A program made the position numbers and the translations under genes. DNA of 49,053 nt from Clostridia bacterium (GTDB lineage: Bacteria; Bacillota; DSM-521; Neomoorellales; Neomoorellaceae), in contig JASKKH010000014.1 of NCBI GenBank assembly GCA_030154265.1, forward strand, positions 1 through 49,053. The letters are read 5' to 3'. This document shows, one piece after another, positions 29,255-38,850 of this stretch (the stretch's first letter is position 1; each line of letters opens with the position of its first letter). Below the pieces are notes generated by a model, which saw only the letters and a list, made by a program, of their open reading frames with translations, ran no database searches and had not been told where the DNA came from.

Positions 29255-30450
29255 TAACCTCCACCTCCAGCTTTTATTTCTATTTGCCCGCGACGGGCAG
29301 CTAAAATGTTATTAGCTATTTTTTGACCCACTACAACGGATATTTTGTTGTAGGGAACCTCATGAAGAACGGATAGTTCACTACCAAAAGCCTCTATAAG
29401 CTTTGTTTTAATTTTTTTGCCTACCCCTGGGATGAATTCTAGGGGTATATTATATATATAAGGTGGGTGTTCTGAAACTATCACTTTATTTGGTAATTTA
29501 AGTGAAGTATCTGATAAGTCAGCAATTTCTTCAAGACGATCAGCGACACCAAAAGTAATATTTGTGCCTTTACAAATGGGACAATGATAAGTAGGGGGAG
29601 GCGTTTTAACCGGGCGTTTACAAGTATGACAGTATGTACGGTGATATTTACCAAGCTCGGGATTTAAACCTATATTTGCTGTTACTTTTTGTACCCCCTG
29701 TTTTTTAATAGCTGAAGATAAATCATCAAAGCTAGGATTATTAAGAGAGAAAATGGTAAACTCACGACCTATGTTTTGTAAGGAATGAGCATCAGAATTT
29801 GAGAGAAAGGTTCTTTTACTTAAATCTGTTAGACGATTGGCCATACCCGTATCGGCACTTAATCCAAGCTCAACTGCTACTACATCATCATCTATTATTT
29901 CTGATAAAATTGCAGTACAGTTTCCTAAAACTCCTTTATGAGGAGTAAATATGTGAGCCGGAAAAAAAAGACCTCCTAAAGATAGTGTAAACTTTGCTAA
30001 CTGCCTTGCTTTTAATTCACAAACTTGAGTACTTAAATATGGGTTTTTTATGTAACGGTATAGGTAATCGGCAAATATTTCGATTTCTTCAAGACCACGG
30101 AAAAATGCAACCCAATGAGCTGAACCATTTTTTTCACGGGTTTCAATTTCAGCACCTAAAAGCAATGTAAGTTTATCTCCATAACGAAGACCACCACCAG
30201 GATATTTATTATCAATAATTCCCAAGCTAATTAACTTTTTAATTTCCTCTCTAGCTCCAACCGTAATACAATCTACTACTCCAACTATATCTAAACCCTT
30301 TCTTAAATATTTTCCTTTACCTAAAGGACCTGTTGGATTTTCTTGAGAAAGTATTCCTTCCAAAGTTAATTTTCGTGAGGCAGTTATTTTAACTGGACGT
30401 TCTTTAGCCTGTCCCAGATGGATATGTAAATCTACTTTATAATTTTTCAA
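29221..30450 (-). CDS. Endonuclease Q family DNA repair nuclease (PHP domain)
   Basis: EndoQ cleaves DNA 5' to deaminated or abasic sites; it was found in archaea and some Firmicutes. The PHP domain starts with VDLHIHLGQ at residues 6-14 (metal-binding His pair), then LLGAEIETRE, PAHIFTPH near 175 and LSNSDAH near 235. A zinc-finger-like CHTCKRPVKTPPPTYHCPIC follows near residue 292. The C-terminal helix-hairpin-helix-like region has IPGVGKKIKTKLIEAFG. ATG 30450 gives 409 residues. It runs leftward, convergent with the flavoenzyme gene. The assignment is by domain order; activity was not tested in this lineage as far as the sequence shows. Confidence 0.88.
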   Translation of the reverse strand: MKNYKVDLHIHLGQAKERPVKITASRKLTLEGILSQENPTGPLGKGKYLRKGLDIVGVVDCITVGAREEIKKLISLGIIDNKYPGGGLRYGDKLTLLLGAEIETREKNGSAHWVAFFRGLEEIEIFADYLYRYIKNPYLSTQVCELKARQLAKFTLSLGGLFFPAHIFTPHKGVLGNCTAILSEIIDDDVVAVELGLSADTGMANRLTDLSKRTFLSNSDAHSLQNIGREFTIFSLNNPSFDDLSSAIKKQGVQKVTANIGLNPELGKYHRTYCHTCKRPVKTPPPTYHCPICKGTNITFGVADRLEEIADLSDTSLKLPNKVIVSEHPPYIYNIPLEFIPGVGKKIKTKLIEAFGSELSVLHEVPYNKISVVVGQKIANNILAARRGQIEIKAGGGGYYGKIDSTAKF

Positions 30451-30674
30451 TAGACTATCCCCTTATAATCTCTATAGTTATAATCATTATTTAAAAATGC
30501 AATAAAATCTTTAAAGAGATATATAGTTAGATAATATGACTTAATTATATTATAATAATTTATGTAGAATCTCTAAAGATAAAGTAAACATTAAAAAAGG
30601 TGATATAATTAAAATAGTGTTTAAATTTTTAATCGTATAATCTTATAAACAATTAAACGGGGGGATATTAAATT

Positions 30675-32270
30675 GTGAAAAATGAGGTTTATTTATCGAA
30701 TGGTAATTCATTCATAAATAATATGTTACAGAATAGATTAAGTTTCCGTATACGCTTTTTATTAGAGGGAGCTTTAATAGGTATTTTTGCTGGAATAGTT
30801 GGTGTTGGGTTCCGTTTAACTTTAACAGAAGGAGAAATACTTCGTAATAACATACTTAATTGGGCGAGAACTGTTCCAGGTTGTGGATGGCTAGTATTGC
30901 CATTATTAGGTATTCTAGCTGCAGGATTTGCTGGATGGTTAACTGGTTTTGCACCTGAAACTGCGGGTAGTGGTATACCCCATGTCGAGGCTGTATTGAC
31001 CAGACAACGGAAAATGATTTGGTGGAGAATTTTACCAATAAAATTCATAGCAGGTGCTTTAGCAATTGGAACTGGATTATCCTTAGGTAGAGAAGGTCCT
31101 ACTATACAAATGGGGGCTGCTACTGGTCAATTTGTAAGTAAAACATTAAAGAGAACAAAGTCAGAGGAGTTACAATTAATTGTTTGTGGAGCAGGAGCTG
31201 GTTTAGCTGCCGCTTTTAATGCACCACTAGCAGGTTTACTATTTGTACTTGAGGAAGTAAGGCGTAATTTTTCACCATATATAGTTATAGGGGCTTTAGC
31301 AGCGAGCATCGCTGCAGATACGATAACTCATAAAATTTTAGGACCAATACCCACATTTAGGGTGAATGATTTATCACCATTACCTTTGACAACTTTACCA
31401 ATTTTCCTGGTTTTAGGTATTTTAACTGGTGTCTTTGGCTCAATTTTTAATAAAAGTTTAGAAAAAAGTCTTGACTTATCGGATAAAATACTAATTCCGC
31501 GTTGGATGAAAGCCATGTTGGTGGCTATAGGGGTAGGAATAATCGGTTATTTTTTACCAGAAGTTTTAGGAGGGGGCCACCTTTTAGTAGAGAATATTTT
31601 AAAAGGTCAAATTGGCTTAAATTTTTTATTAATTCTTTTTGCTGTTAAATTTATATTGACTATGGTCAGTTATAGTGTAGGGGTACCTGGAGGAATTTTC
31701 TTACCTCTTTTGGTTTTAGGGGCTTTATTAGGTTCTTTTGTTGCTGGGACAAGCAATTTATTATTACCTAGTCTTCATCTTCATTTATCACCGTTTGTTG
31801 TAATTGGTATGGCTGCCTTTTTTGTTGCTATTGTGCGTGCTCCCATTACAGGTATAGTATTGATTCTTGAAATGACTGGTGACTATCAACACATGTTATT
31901 TCTTCTTTTTACTTGTGTTATTTCTTATATGGTGGCAGAAGCTTTAGGTACTTTACCAGTCTATGAGATGTTGCTGGAAAGAGATTTGGCTAATAATAAA
32001 GGTGAGGCTTTAGAACCTTCCTATGGAAATGAAATGTTGTTGTTAGAAATAGCAGCCGAAAGTGGATCAAATGCCATTGGAAGTAGAGTAAAAGATTTGG
32101 CACTACCTAAAGATTGTCTTTTGATAAGTATACGTAGAGGTTCTCAAGAAATAATTCCAAGAGGATATACAAGAATATTAGAAGGTGATCACCTAACTGT
32201 GGTTGTTCCTGATGAAAAAGCACCAGAAACAATGAAAGAGTTAAATAGAGTAGTAAAAAGTGAAAAATAA
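30675..32270 (+). CDS. ClC-family chloride channel/transporter with C-terminal RCK_C-like domain
   Basis: ClC proteins are dimeric anion channels or Cl-/H+ exchangers with about ten membrane helices in each subunit. The anion-pathway motifs are GSGIPH at residues 98-103, GREGP at 138-142 with gating Glu140, and GVPGGIFLPLL near residue 338. After the membrane part, residues from about 445 form a TrkA-C/RCK_C-like domain (KDCLLISIRRGSQEIIPRG, LEGDHLTVVVPDE) instead of CBS domains. GTG 30675 follows a GGGGGG run 13 bases upstream. Exchanger versus channel cannot be settled here. The gene ends at a terminator shared with the convergent DUF1540 gene. Confidence 0.94.
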   Translation: MKNEVYLSNGNSFINNMLQNRLSFRIRFLLEGALIGIFAGIVGVGFRLTLTEGEILRNNILNWARTVPGCGWLVLPLLGILAAGFAGWLTGFAPETAGSGIPHVEAVLTRQRKMIWWRILPIKFIAGALAIGTGLSLGREGPTIQMGAATGQFVSKTLKRTKSEELQLIVCGAGAGLAAAFNAPLAGLLFVLEEVRRNFSPYIVIGALAASIAADTITHKILGPIPTFRVNDLSPLPLTTLPIFLVLGILTGVFGSIFNKSLEKSLDLSDKILIPRWMKAMLVAIGVGIIGYFLPEVLGGGHLLVENILKGQIGLNFLLILFAVKFILTMVSYSVGVPGGIFLPLLVLGALLGSFVAGTSNLLLPSLHLHLSPFVVIGMAAFFVAIVRAPITGIVLILEMTGDYQHMLFLLFTCVISYMVAEALGTLPVYEMLLERDLANNKGEALEPSYGNEMLLLEIAAESGSNAIGSRVKDLALPKDCLLISIRRGSQEIIPRGYTRILEGDHLTVVVPDEKAPETMKELNRVVKSEK

Positions 32271-32280
32271 TTTATAAATA

Positions 32281-32316
32281 AAGACCCGGTTTAAAAAACC
32301 GGATCTTTGATTTTTA
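32281..32316. terminator. Bidirectional terminator between clc and DUF1540
   Basis: AAGACCCGGTTT pairs with AAACCGGATCTT (one mismatch) around 32281-32307, with TTTTTATT on the right and A/T on the left. It serves both convergent genes. Confidence 0.85.
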
Positions 32317-32571
32317 TTAAGACATTTTCTGTATACTGTCAGCACTAACTCTCTGAGATCCAGATCCTTGAGGTACAAAAGTTTTACAACATGTGGACAT
32401 ACAAGAGTCAGCTGATTCAGGAGTTAATTGTTTAGCCATGGTAGCATCGACTTTATCAGGGTTAGATTGACCAAATTGATCTGAAGTTATAATAATTTCA
32501 TTAGCTTTACATTCATTTCCCTGACTCCAATAATGGCAATTGTTAATTGTACAATGAATACGCTGGTTCAT
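32317..32571 (-). CDS. DUF1540 domain protein (Cys-rich)
   Basis: DUF1540 proteins are small Cys-rich proteins of Firmicutes, thought to bind metal; function unknown. At the N-terminus, HCTINNCHYWSQGNECKANEI is the typical C-x5-C-x7-C motif. A second Cys cluster (SADSCMSTCCKTF) is near residue 55. ATG 32571 has GGAGGGATATT upstream. It is monocistronic and leftward. The 84 residues are of ordinary size for the family. Confidence 0.9.
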   Translation of the reverse strand: MNQRIHCTINNCHYWSQGNECKANEIIITSDQFGQSNPDKVDATMAKQLTPESADSCMSTCCKTFVPQGSGSQRVSADSIQKMS

Positions 32572-32697
32572 AATATCCCTCCTTGGCTAATAAACTTCAA
32601 TTATATTTTTAGCAGAGCTAGAATTTTTATTTTGGTAATTTTCTCAAGCAACAAACCCAAGTGTTGATCCAAGTTTATCGAAGAAAGGGATAGAATA

Positions 32698-33015
32698 ATG
32701 GCCTTTTATAAAAGCCCTATTGATAAGGAAAAGGATACAATTAAAAAAATGATAAAACTTTATTGTAAAAAACAACATAACTCACAACAAGGATTGTGCC
32801 AGGATTGCCAAAGTTTGTTGGAGTATGCATTAAAAAGATTAGATATGTGCAAATTTGGAAATAAAAAACCAACGTGTGAGAAATGCCCAATACACTGTTA
32901 TAAGCCAGAGATGAGAGAAAAGGTAAAAAAAGTAATGCGCTTTGCTGGTCCTCGGATGCTTTTTATCCATCCAATAGATGCTGTTAGGCATATGATAAAG
33001 AATATAAAAAGTTAG
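32698..33015 (+). CDS. Nitrous oxide-stimulated promoter family protein (YgbA-like)
   Basis: This family, including E. coli YgbA, is induced by nitrogen oxides in some bacteria; biochemical function is not settled. The 105-residue product has several conserved Cys: YCKKQH near residue 22, CQDCQSLLEYALKRLDMC, then PTCEKCPIHCYKPEMREK and VMRFAGPRMLFIHPIDAVRHM. The Cys pairs and His suggest a metal or Fe-S site. GAAAGGG lies before ATG 32698. It sits alone upstream of gyrA. Confidence 0.88.
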   Translation: MAFYKSPIDKEKDTIKKMIKLYCKKQHNSQQGLCQDCQSLLEYALKRLDMCKFGNKKPTCEKCPIHCYKPEMREKVKKVMRFAGPRMLFIHPIDAVRHMIKNIKS

Positions 33016-33115
33016 TTTTAATCAGTTACAATTAAACATAGATTTGGCAAAGTAATAACTTAGGGATATAATATGTAAGGGAAATACTGGCTTAAGAAAG
33101 ATGGTGGAAAGCTGA

Positions 33116-35536
33116 TTGGCAATAGAAGCAACTGGTAAAATAAAAACAGTTAAGCTAGAAGAAGAAATGAAGAAGTCCTACATAGATTATGCTATGAGTG
33201 TTATTGTGGGACGAGCCTTGCCGGATGTACGTGATGGTTTAAAACCAGTTCACCGGCGGATTCTTTACGCCATGTATGAAGAGGGATTAACACCAGATAA
33301 ACCCCATAAAAAATCTGCTGTTGTCGTTGGTACAGTTTTAGCAAGGTATCATCCACATGGGGATGCTGCAGTTTATGAAACTATGGTCAGACTTGCTCAA
33401 GATTTTGCTTGTCGTTATCCTTTAGTGGATGGGCATGGAAATTTCGGCTCTGTTGATGGTGATTCACCAGCAGCAATGCGTTATACAGAAGCCAGGTTAT
33501 CCAAACTTGCTATTTCTATGCTGACAGACATTGATAAAAATACAGTTGATTTTATAGATAATTATGATGGAAGTTATAAAGAACCAGTAGTATTACCGTC
33601 AAGATTTCCTCAATTATTAGTTAATGGTTCAGCTGGAATAGCCGTGGGGATGGCCACAAATATTCCTCCACATAATTTAGGTGAAGTTATTGATGCTATA
33701 GTATTTATGATTGATAATCCAGGAGCAGATTTAAAAGATATTACTAAAATTATTAAAGGGCCTGATTTTCCATCTGCTGGATTAATTATAGGGCGCGAAG
33801 GGATTATAAGTGCTTATCGAACTGGAAGAGGAAGTATCAAAGTTAGAGCCAAGGCTCAAATAGAAACATTAAATAATGGCAAAAGTAGGATTGTAGTTAC
33901 AGAAATACCATATCAGGTTAACAAGGCTCGCCTGATACAGACTATTGGTGACTTGGTACGTTCAAAAAAAATAGAGGGTATAGTTGAACTTCGCGATGAA
34001 TCTGACAGAACGGGTATGCGAATAGTTATTGAATTACGTCGTGATGTTCAACCAAAGGTTATTTTAAATAAACTTTATAAACACACCCAAATGCAGGAAA
34101 AATTTGGGATTATTAATCTGGCTCTAGTTAATGGACGGCCAAAAGTGCTCAATTTAAAGGAGATGTTGACTTACTATCTTGAGCACCAAAAGGATGTTAT
34201 AACTCGCCGTACCAGGTACTTGCTGGAAAAAGCAGAAGATAGGGCTCATATAGTTGCCGGTTTACGTATAGCTATTGAGTTTCTTGATGAAGTAATAAGT
34301 ATAATACGTAAGTCACCTAATGAGTCTGAAGCTTGTAAGAGACTTATGCAACGTTTTAACTTAAGTGATAAACAGGCGAAAGCCATAGTTGATATGAGGT
34401 TAGGTCGTTTAACGGCTTTAGAAAGAGAAAAACTCGAGGAAGAATGGGATGAATTACAAAAACGTATTGCTTATCTAAAAGATGTTTTAGCAAATGAGTC
34501 TATGGTTTATGGTATCATACGGGAAGAAATTCTTGAAATTAAGGAAAAGTTTGCTGATCCACGTAGAACTCAAATAGTTTTGGAAGAAGAAGATTTCGAA
34601 ATAGAAGATTTAATAGCTAAAGAAGATATTGTTGTTACATTAACACATCGTGGTTATATTAAACGTCAACCTGTTGGTACTTATCGCAGTCAAAAACGAG
34701 GAGGACGGGGTATACAGGCCATAGGTACCAGGGAAGAGGATTTTGTCCAAGATCTTTTTGTAACTACTACTCATCACTATCTTTTATTCTTTACTAATAA
34801 GGGTAGAGTCTTCCGATTAAGGGGTCATGAAATTCCGGAAGCCAGTCGCCAGGCTCATGGAACCCCAGTAATTAATTTACTCCAACTAAATAAAGATGAA
34901 TCAATTACTGCAGTTATACCTATACGTGAATTTACTGAAGATACTTATCTATTTATGGCTACAAAGAAAGGTATAGTTAAAAAAACACACCTTTCAGATT
35001 TTAATACTTCTCGCCGAGACGGACTTATTGCAATAAATATTGAAGAGGGCGATGAACTAATTAGTGTATTAAATACCAGAGGAGATAATGAAGTTCTTCT
35101 AGTAACTTCTTTTGGTAAAGCTATTCGTTTTAATGAAGAAGATGTCAGAGGTATGGGTCGTATTGCTCGTGGCGTCAAGGGTATTAGCTTAAATAAAGAT
35201 GATAAAGTAATAGGTATGGTGAAGGTTAAAGAAGGTTATGATTTGGTAGTAGTTTCAGCTAAGGGACTTGGAAAACGTACCTCATTTGATGAGTATCGTC
35301 CACAAAGTCGTGGAGGTAAGGGAATTATCACTATGAATGTTACAGAAAGAACAGGTCCAGTAGTTGCTATAAATACTGTTACTACTGAAGATGAGCTTAT
35401 GCTTATTACTGCTAGTGGTATTCTTATACGTATTGGAACAGAGGATATATCCAGGCAGGGCCGTAACACCCAGGGTGTAAGTTTAATACGTTTAGATAAA
35501 GATGACCGAGTAGTTGCCATAGCTGAATTACATTAA
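33116..35536 (+). CDS. gyrA: DNA gyrase subunit A
   Basis: GyrA cuts and rejoins DNA in the gyrase tetramer. The catalytic Tyr is residue 123 in [10 protein letters not shown]. The quinolone-contact region reads [11 protein letters not shown], so residue 84, usually Ser, is Ala and residue 88 is Glu. The C-terminal beta-pinwheel has the GyrA box QKRGGRG near residue 525, needed for supercoiling. TTG 33116 is the start; the upstream site is weak (GGTGGAAAG). The 806 residues match the family. It is separated from gyrB by about 5.8 kb, whereas they are adjacent in Bacillus. Confidence 0.98.
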   Translation: MAIEATGKIKTVKLEEEMKKSYIDYAMSVIVGRALPDVRDGLKPVHRRILYAMYEEGLTPDKPHKKSAVVVGTVLARYHPHGDAAVYETMVRLAQDFACRYPLVDGHGNFGSVDGDSPAAMRYTEARLSKLAISMLTDIDKNTVDFIDNYDGSYKEPVVLPSRFPQLLVNGSAGIAVGMATNIPPHNLGEVIDAIVFMIDNPGADLKDITKIIKGPDFPSAGLIIGREGIISAYRTGRGSIKVRAKAQIETLNNGKSRIVVTEIPYQVNKARLIQTIGDLVRSKKIEGIVELRDESDRTGMRIVIELRRDVQPKVILNKLYKHTQMQEKFGIINLALVNGRPKVLNLKEMLTYYLEHQKDVITRRTRYLLEKAEDRAHIVAGLRIAIEFLDEVISIIRKSPNESEACKRLMQRFNLSDKQAKAIVDMRLGRLTALEREKLEEEWDELQKRIAYLKDVLANESMVYGIIREEILEIKEKFADPRRTQIVLEEEDFEIEDLIAKEDIVVTLTHRGYIKRQPVGTYRSQKRGGRGIQAIGTREEDFVQDLFVTTTHHYLLFFTNKGRVFRLRGHEIPEASRQAHGTPVINLLQLNKDESITAVIPIREFTEDTYLFMATKKGIVKKTHLSDFNTSRRDGLIAINIEEGDELISVLNTRGDNEVLLVTSFGKAIRFNEEDVRGMGRIARGVKGISLNKDDKVIGMVKVKEGYDLVVVSAKGLGKRTSFDEYRPQSRGGKGIITMNVTERTGPVVAINTVTTEDELMLITASGILIRIGTEDISRQGRNTQGVSLIRLDKDDRVVAIAELH

Positions 35537-35585
35537 TTTATGTCGAAATTAATAAAATTTATTTAAAAATAGTTGAAGTAAGCTG

Positions 35586-35591
35586 TATAAT
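35586..35591 (+). promoter_or_regulatory. Consensus -10 element before pdxS
   Basis: TATAAT at 35586-35591 in CTGTATAATACTAC lies about 38 bases before the pdxS start. No good -35 was found at the right distance, so this is tentative. Confidence 0.35.
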
Positions 35592-35629
35592 ACTACTTTG
35601 ATAAGGCATACCAGAGGGAGTGATTTAAT

Positions 35630-36520
35630 ATGGTACAAGTTGAAAAAGGTACTTTTACAGTTAAGAAGGGTTTAGCTGAAATGCTTAAAGGTGGCGTCAT
35701 TATGGACGTTACTACTCCAGAACAGGCTAAAATAGCTGAAGAGGCTGGGGCCTGTGCAGTTATGGCTCTAGAAAGAGTACCGGCAGATATCAGAGCTGCA
35801 GGTGGAGTAGCCCGGATGGCTGATCCAACAATTATTCTTAAGATTATGGATGCGGTAACTATTCCAGTTATGGCTAAAGCAAGAATAGGCCATTTTGTAG
35901 AAGCTCAGATTCTAGAAAAATTAGGTGTAGACTATATTGATGAAAGTGAAGTTCTTACACCTGCAGATGAAGAATTCCATATTAATAAAAATGATTTTAA
36001 AGTTCCATTTGTTTGTGGTGCCAGGAACCTTGGTGAAGCTTTGAGGCGTATAGGTGAAGGAGCAGCAATGATTCGTACGAAGGGTGAACCTGGAACCGGA
36101 AATGTTGTGGAAGCTGTACGGCATATGCGCAGAGTTATGAGTGAAATTCGTAGACTTCAGAATTTACCTGAAGAGGAACTTATGACATTTGCTAAAGAAA
36201 TCCAGGCCCCTTACGAATTGGTTTTAGAAGTTAAAAAATTGGGTCGTTTACCGGTTGTTAACTTTGCAGCTGGCGGTATAGCAACTCCGGCGGATGCTGC
36301 TTTGATGATGCAATTGGGTTCAGATGGAATATTTGTTGGTTCAGGAATTTTTAAATCCAAAGATCCGAAGAAGAGAGCCAAGGCTATTGTTGCTGCAACT
36401 ACTCATTATAATGATCCTGAAATTTTAGCTGAGATTTCTAAGGATTTAGGCGAAGCTATGCCTGGAATAGAAATATCTTCTATTAAACAAGAAGAGAGAA
36501 TGCAGGAACGCGGTTGGTAA
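35630..36520 (+). CDS. pdxS: Pyridoxal 5'-phosphate synthase lyase subunit PdxS
   Basis: PdxS makes PLP from ribose 5-phosphate, glyceraldehyde 3-phosphate and ammonia delivered by PdxT. The 296-residue TIM barrel has [20 protein letters not shown] near residue 21, [25 protein letters not shown] with the Schiff-base Lys region, and [19 protein letters not shown] near 205. GAGGGAG precedes ATG 35630. It is followed by pdxT 16 bases later; they form one transcript. Confidence 0.99.
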   Translation: MVQVEKGTFTVKKGLAEMLKGGVIMDVTTPEQAKIAEEAGACAVMALERVPADIRAAGGVARMADPTIILKIMDAVTIPVMAKARIGHFVEAQILEKLGVDYIDESEVLTPADEEFHINKNDFKVPFVCGARNLGEALRRIGEGAAMIRTKGEPGTGNVVEAVRHMRRVMSEIRRLQNLPEEELMTFAKEIQAPYELVLEVKKLGRLPVVNFAAGGIATPADAALMMQLGSDGIFVGSGIFKSKDPKKRAKAIVAATTHYNDPEILAEISKDLGEAMPGIEISSIKQEERMQERGW

Positions 36521-36536
36521 AAGGGAGCGAATAGAG

Positions 36537-37103
36537 ATGCAAATAGGCGTATTGGCGATGCAGGGTGCTTTTCTGGAACATATTAGATCTTTAGAAGCCC
36601 TTGGAGTTAAAGGTATAGAAATTCGCAAAAAAAACCAACTTAAAGAGATTGACGGTTTAATTATACCTGGTGGTGAGAGTACAACTATCGGCAAATTAAT
36701 GATAGAATTCGATTTAATGGATACCGTTAGAAGTCTAGTAGAAGATGGTATGCCGGTTTTTGGAACTTGTGCTGGTTTAGTTCTTTTGGCTCAGGAAATT
36801 ATTGAAAGTGATCAACCTCGTATAGGTTTAATGAATGCAAAGGCTAGACGTAATGCTTTTGGTAGACAAATAGAAAGTTTTGAAGTTGATCTTGATATAC
36901 CTGTCTTAGGAGAAGATCCTTTTCATGCTGTGTTTATTAGGGCACCTTTTCTAGAAGAGGTAAATCCTCCTGCTGAAGTTTTAGCAAGGTTTATGGATAA
37001 AACAGTATTAGCCCGTCAAGGTAATATACTTGCAGCAGCGTTCCATCCTGAATTAACTAATGATTTAAGATTACATCGCTATTTTATTGAATTAGCTAAA
37101 TAA
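36537..37103 (+). CDS. pdxT: Pyridoxal 5'-phosphate synthase glutaminase subunit PdxT
   Basis: PdxT is a class I glutaminase that feeds ammonia to PdxS in a dodecamer-based complex. The triad is seen as FGTCAGLVLLA (Cys near residue 79) and FHPEL near the end (His, Glu about 168-170). GVLAMQGAFLEH at the N-terminus and IPGGESTTIG near 44 are typical. ATG 36537, preceded by AAGGGAG. The 188 residues are normal. A strong terminator at 37121 closes the operon. Confidence 0.98.
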   Translation: MQIGVLAMQGAFLEHIRSLEALGVKGIEIRKKNQLKEIDGLIIPGGESTTIGKLMIEFDLMDTVRSLVEDGMPVFGTCAGLVLLAQEIIESDQPRIGLMNAKARRNAFGRQIESFEVDLDIPVLGEDPFHAVFIRAPFLEEVNPPAEVLARFMDKTVLARQGNILAAAFHPELTNDLRLHRYFIELAK

Positions 37104-37117
37104 ATATTACTTTATTA

Positions 37118-37146
37118 AAAAAGCAGCCGTTGGGCTGCTTTTTTAT
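37118..37146. terminator. Bidirectional terminator after pdxT
   Basis: AAGCAGCC at 37121-37128 pairs with GGCTGCTT at 37133-37140, followed by TTTT and preceded by AAAA. It also suits the convergent aminotransferase gene. Confidence 0.93.
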
Positions 37147-38303
37147 TCCAGATTAGAAAGAAATTTTTCTAACCTATCCATTCCTTCTTTAATATTGCTA
37201 AGTGAATTAGCATAAGAGATACGTACATATCCCTCACAATTTTTACCGAAATCAATTCCAGGGGTTAGGGCTACTTTGGCTTTATCAAGTATATCAAATG
37301 CAAATGAGTAGGAGTCATTGGTATACTTTTTAACATTAGCCAAAGCGTAAAAAGCACCAGTAGGTTCAACAATTGTAGCAAGACCCATGGATTTTAAGCG
37401 ATTTAATAAGTATCTCCTTCGTTTATCATAGGTATTTACGATTTTAGTTATATGATCTTCACATTCAGTTAGGGCGGTAATAGCTGCTGTTTGGGCAAAA
37501 GAACTAGCACAAATAAAAAGATTTTGTTGCAGTTTTTCAATTGCACGAATAAATTTTGGTGGAGCGATAATGTATCCCAGACGCCAACCAGTCATGGCAT
37601 ATAATTTAGAGAAGCCATTTATTACAAAGGCTTGATCAGTATATTCAAGAATAGTATGTTCTTCGCCTTCATAGATAAGACCATTATATATTTCATCCGA
37701 AATAATATAAGTATCCAAACTGGAAAGTTCTTTTAACTCTTTGCCAGTAAAGACGTTACCTGTAGGATTGGCAGGTGAGTTTAACATTACAGCTTTAGTT
37801 CTATGGCTTAATTTAGCTTTTATATCTTCTATTTGGTATTTAAATCCATTCTCTTCTTTAACTTCAACATAAACTGGTACACCATCAGAATAACGTATGA
37901 AATTTGGATAACAAGAGTAATGGGGATCAGAAAGAATAACTTCATCTCCTTTTTCTAGAAGTACTCCAAAATTAAGTAACATGGCAGGAGAGGTACCAGA
38001 AGTTATTATAATCTGTTCTGGTGAAACATTGACACCATACTTAATATGATAATAGTGAGCGATTGCTTCCCTAAGTTCTGGTTTTCCCAGACTGGGAGTA
38101 TAATGAGTATCTCCATCTTGTAGGGCGCGTTTTGCAGCTTCAATTATTGGTTCTGGTGTTGCTTGGTCAGGTTCACCTATTTCTAAATGAATAATATTTT
38201 CTCCTTCTGATTCCATTTGTTTTGCTTTTTTTAATATGTCCATTACTATAAATGGTGACATTTGCAAAGCCTTTTTACCAATGCCATTTTTTTTATCAAT
38301 CAT
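37143..38303 (-). CDS. PLP-dependent class I aminotransferase (aspartate/aromatic type)
   Basis: A fold-type I PLP aminotransferase of 386 residues. The PLP Lys is residue 233 in FSKLYAMTGWRLGY, with HYTPSLGKPELREAI near 67, NSPANPTGNV near 175 and ISDEIYNGL near 201. Arg in the C-terminal YVRISYANS would bind the substrate carboxylate. Members of this group act on aspartate, alanine or aromatic substrates; the true one is not readable. ATG 38303. It is monocistronic, leftward and divergent from the T-box operon, sharing the upstream gap. Confidence 0.93.
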   Translation of the reverse strand: MIDKKNGIGKKALQMSPFIVMDILKKAKQMESEGENIIHLEIGEPDQATPEPIIEAAKRALQDGDTHYTPSLGKPELREAIAHYYHIKYGVNVSPEQIIITSGTSPAMLLNFGVLLEKGDEVILSDPHYSCYPNFIRYSDGVPVYVEVKEENGFKYQIEDIKAKLSHRTKAVMLNSPANPTGNVFTGKELKELSSLDTYIISDEIYNGLIYEGEEHTILEYTDQAFVINGFSKLYAMTGWRLGYIIAPPKFIRAIEKLQQNLFICASSFAQTAAITALTECEDHITKIVNTYDKRRRYLLNRLKSMGLATIVEPTGAFYALANVKKYTNDSYSFAFDILDKAKVALTPGIDFGKNCEGYVRISYANSLSNIKEGMDRLEKFLSNLE

Positions 38304-38403
38304 GCTTTCACCAACTCAAATTTAAAGTTTTTTGAAGTATTTTTTACAATTTATTATTTTTTCGTTAATAAAAAATTGAATCCTGCCATATAATTTTTAA
38401 AAA

Positions 38404-38431
38404 TTTGTTATGTAACCTTGCGATTTATACT
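38404..38431 (+). promoter_or_regulatory. Likely promoter of the T-box leader
   Basis: TTGTTA/TTTGTT at 38404-38410 and TATACT at 38426-38431 are 15-16 bases apart and about 40 bases before the leader's first conserved element. It is a plausible sigma-A promoter. Confidence 0.5.
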
Positions 38432-38469
38432 AAAATGTGCTATCATAACTGCCAATAAAATACTGTTAA

Positions 38470-38735
38470 AGTGATGATGAGGAATAGTCGGCGACCCACT
38501 CCGGTAGCGAGAGAGCTGATGTTAGGTGGGAATCAGTCCGGAAGTCGTACGTGAGCACCTCAGAACGACCGGTTAAAAATCCTTTAAGGAATAAGCCGGT
38601 ACGGTCATGTCCGTTATGCATGTTTGAGGTGGGTCAGGTTATTTGAGCTTGGAACACGATTTAACCTGGCCAAGTAGGGTGGAACCGCGGTATAAACTCC
38701 CGTCCCTATTTAGGGTGGGGGTTTTTTGTTTTTCT
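38470..38735 (+). promoter_or_regulatory. T-box riboswitch leader
   Basis: T-box leaders sense uncharged tRNA and allow transcription of amino acid genes. The leader has the Stem I AG-bulge and distal loop region (GAGAGAGCTGATG ... TTAGGTGGGAATCAG, 38510-38536). A likely specifier loop lies around 38550-38570, and the T-box core AGGGTGGAACCGCGG at about 38676-38690. The terminator ACTCCCGTCCCT/AGGGTGGGGGT with TTTTTTG ends near 38727. It precedes a class V aminotransferase, serA and serS, suggesting serine control. The anticodon-pairing codon is not certain: AGC (38554-38556) fits serine, ACC (38557-38559) fits threonine. The bulge base next to the UGG is A. Confidence 0.93.
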
Positions 38736-38850
38736 ACACCGTACAATTCCTTAACCCAAAATACCATACTTTTGTAATTAATGTTAGCTAAAAAATTAAA
38801 TTTATAATTAAATTATTCTAAATTTATTATTTTCGGAGGGTGAGTTTCTC

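Noticed and set aside
30689-31516. Several minus-strand ORFs inside the ClC gene
   Set aside because: They are shadows of a well-conserved transporter frame.
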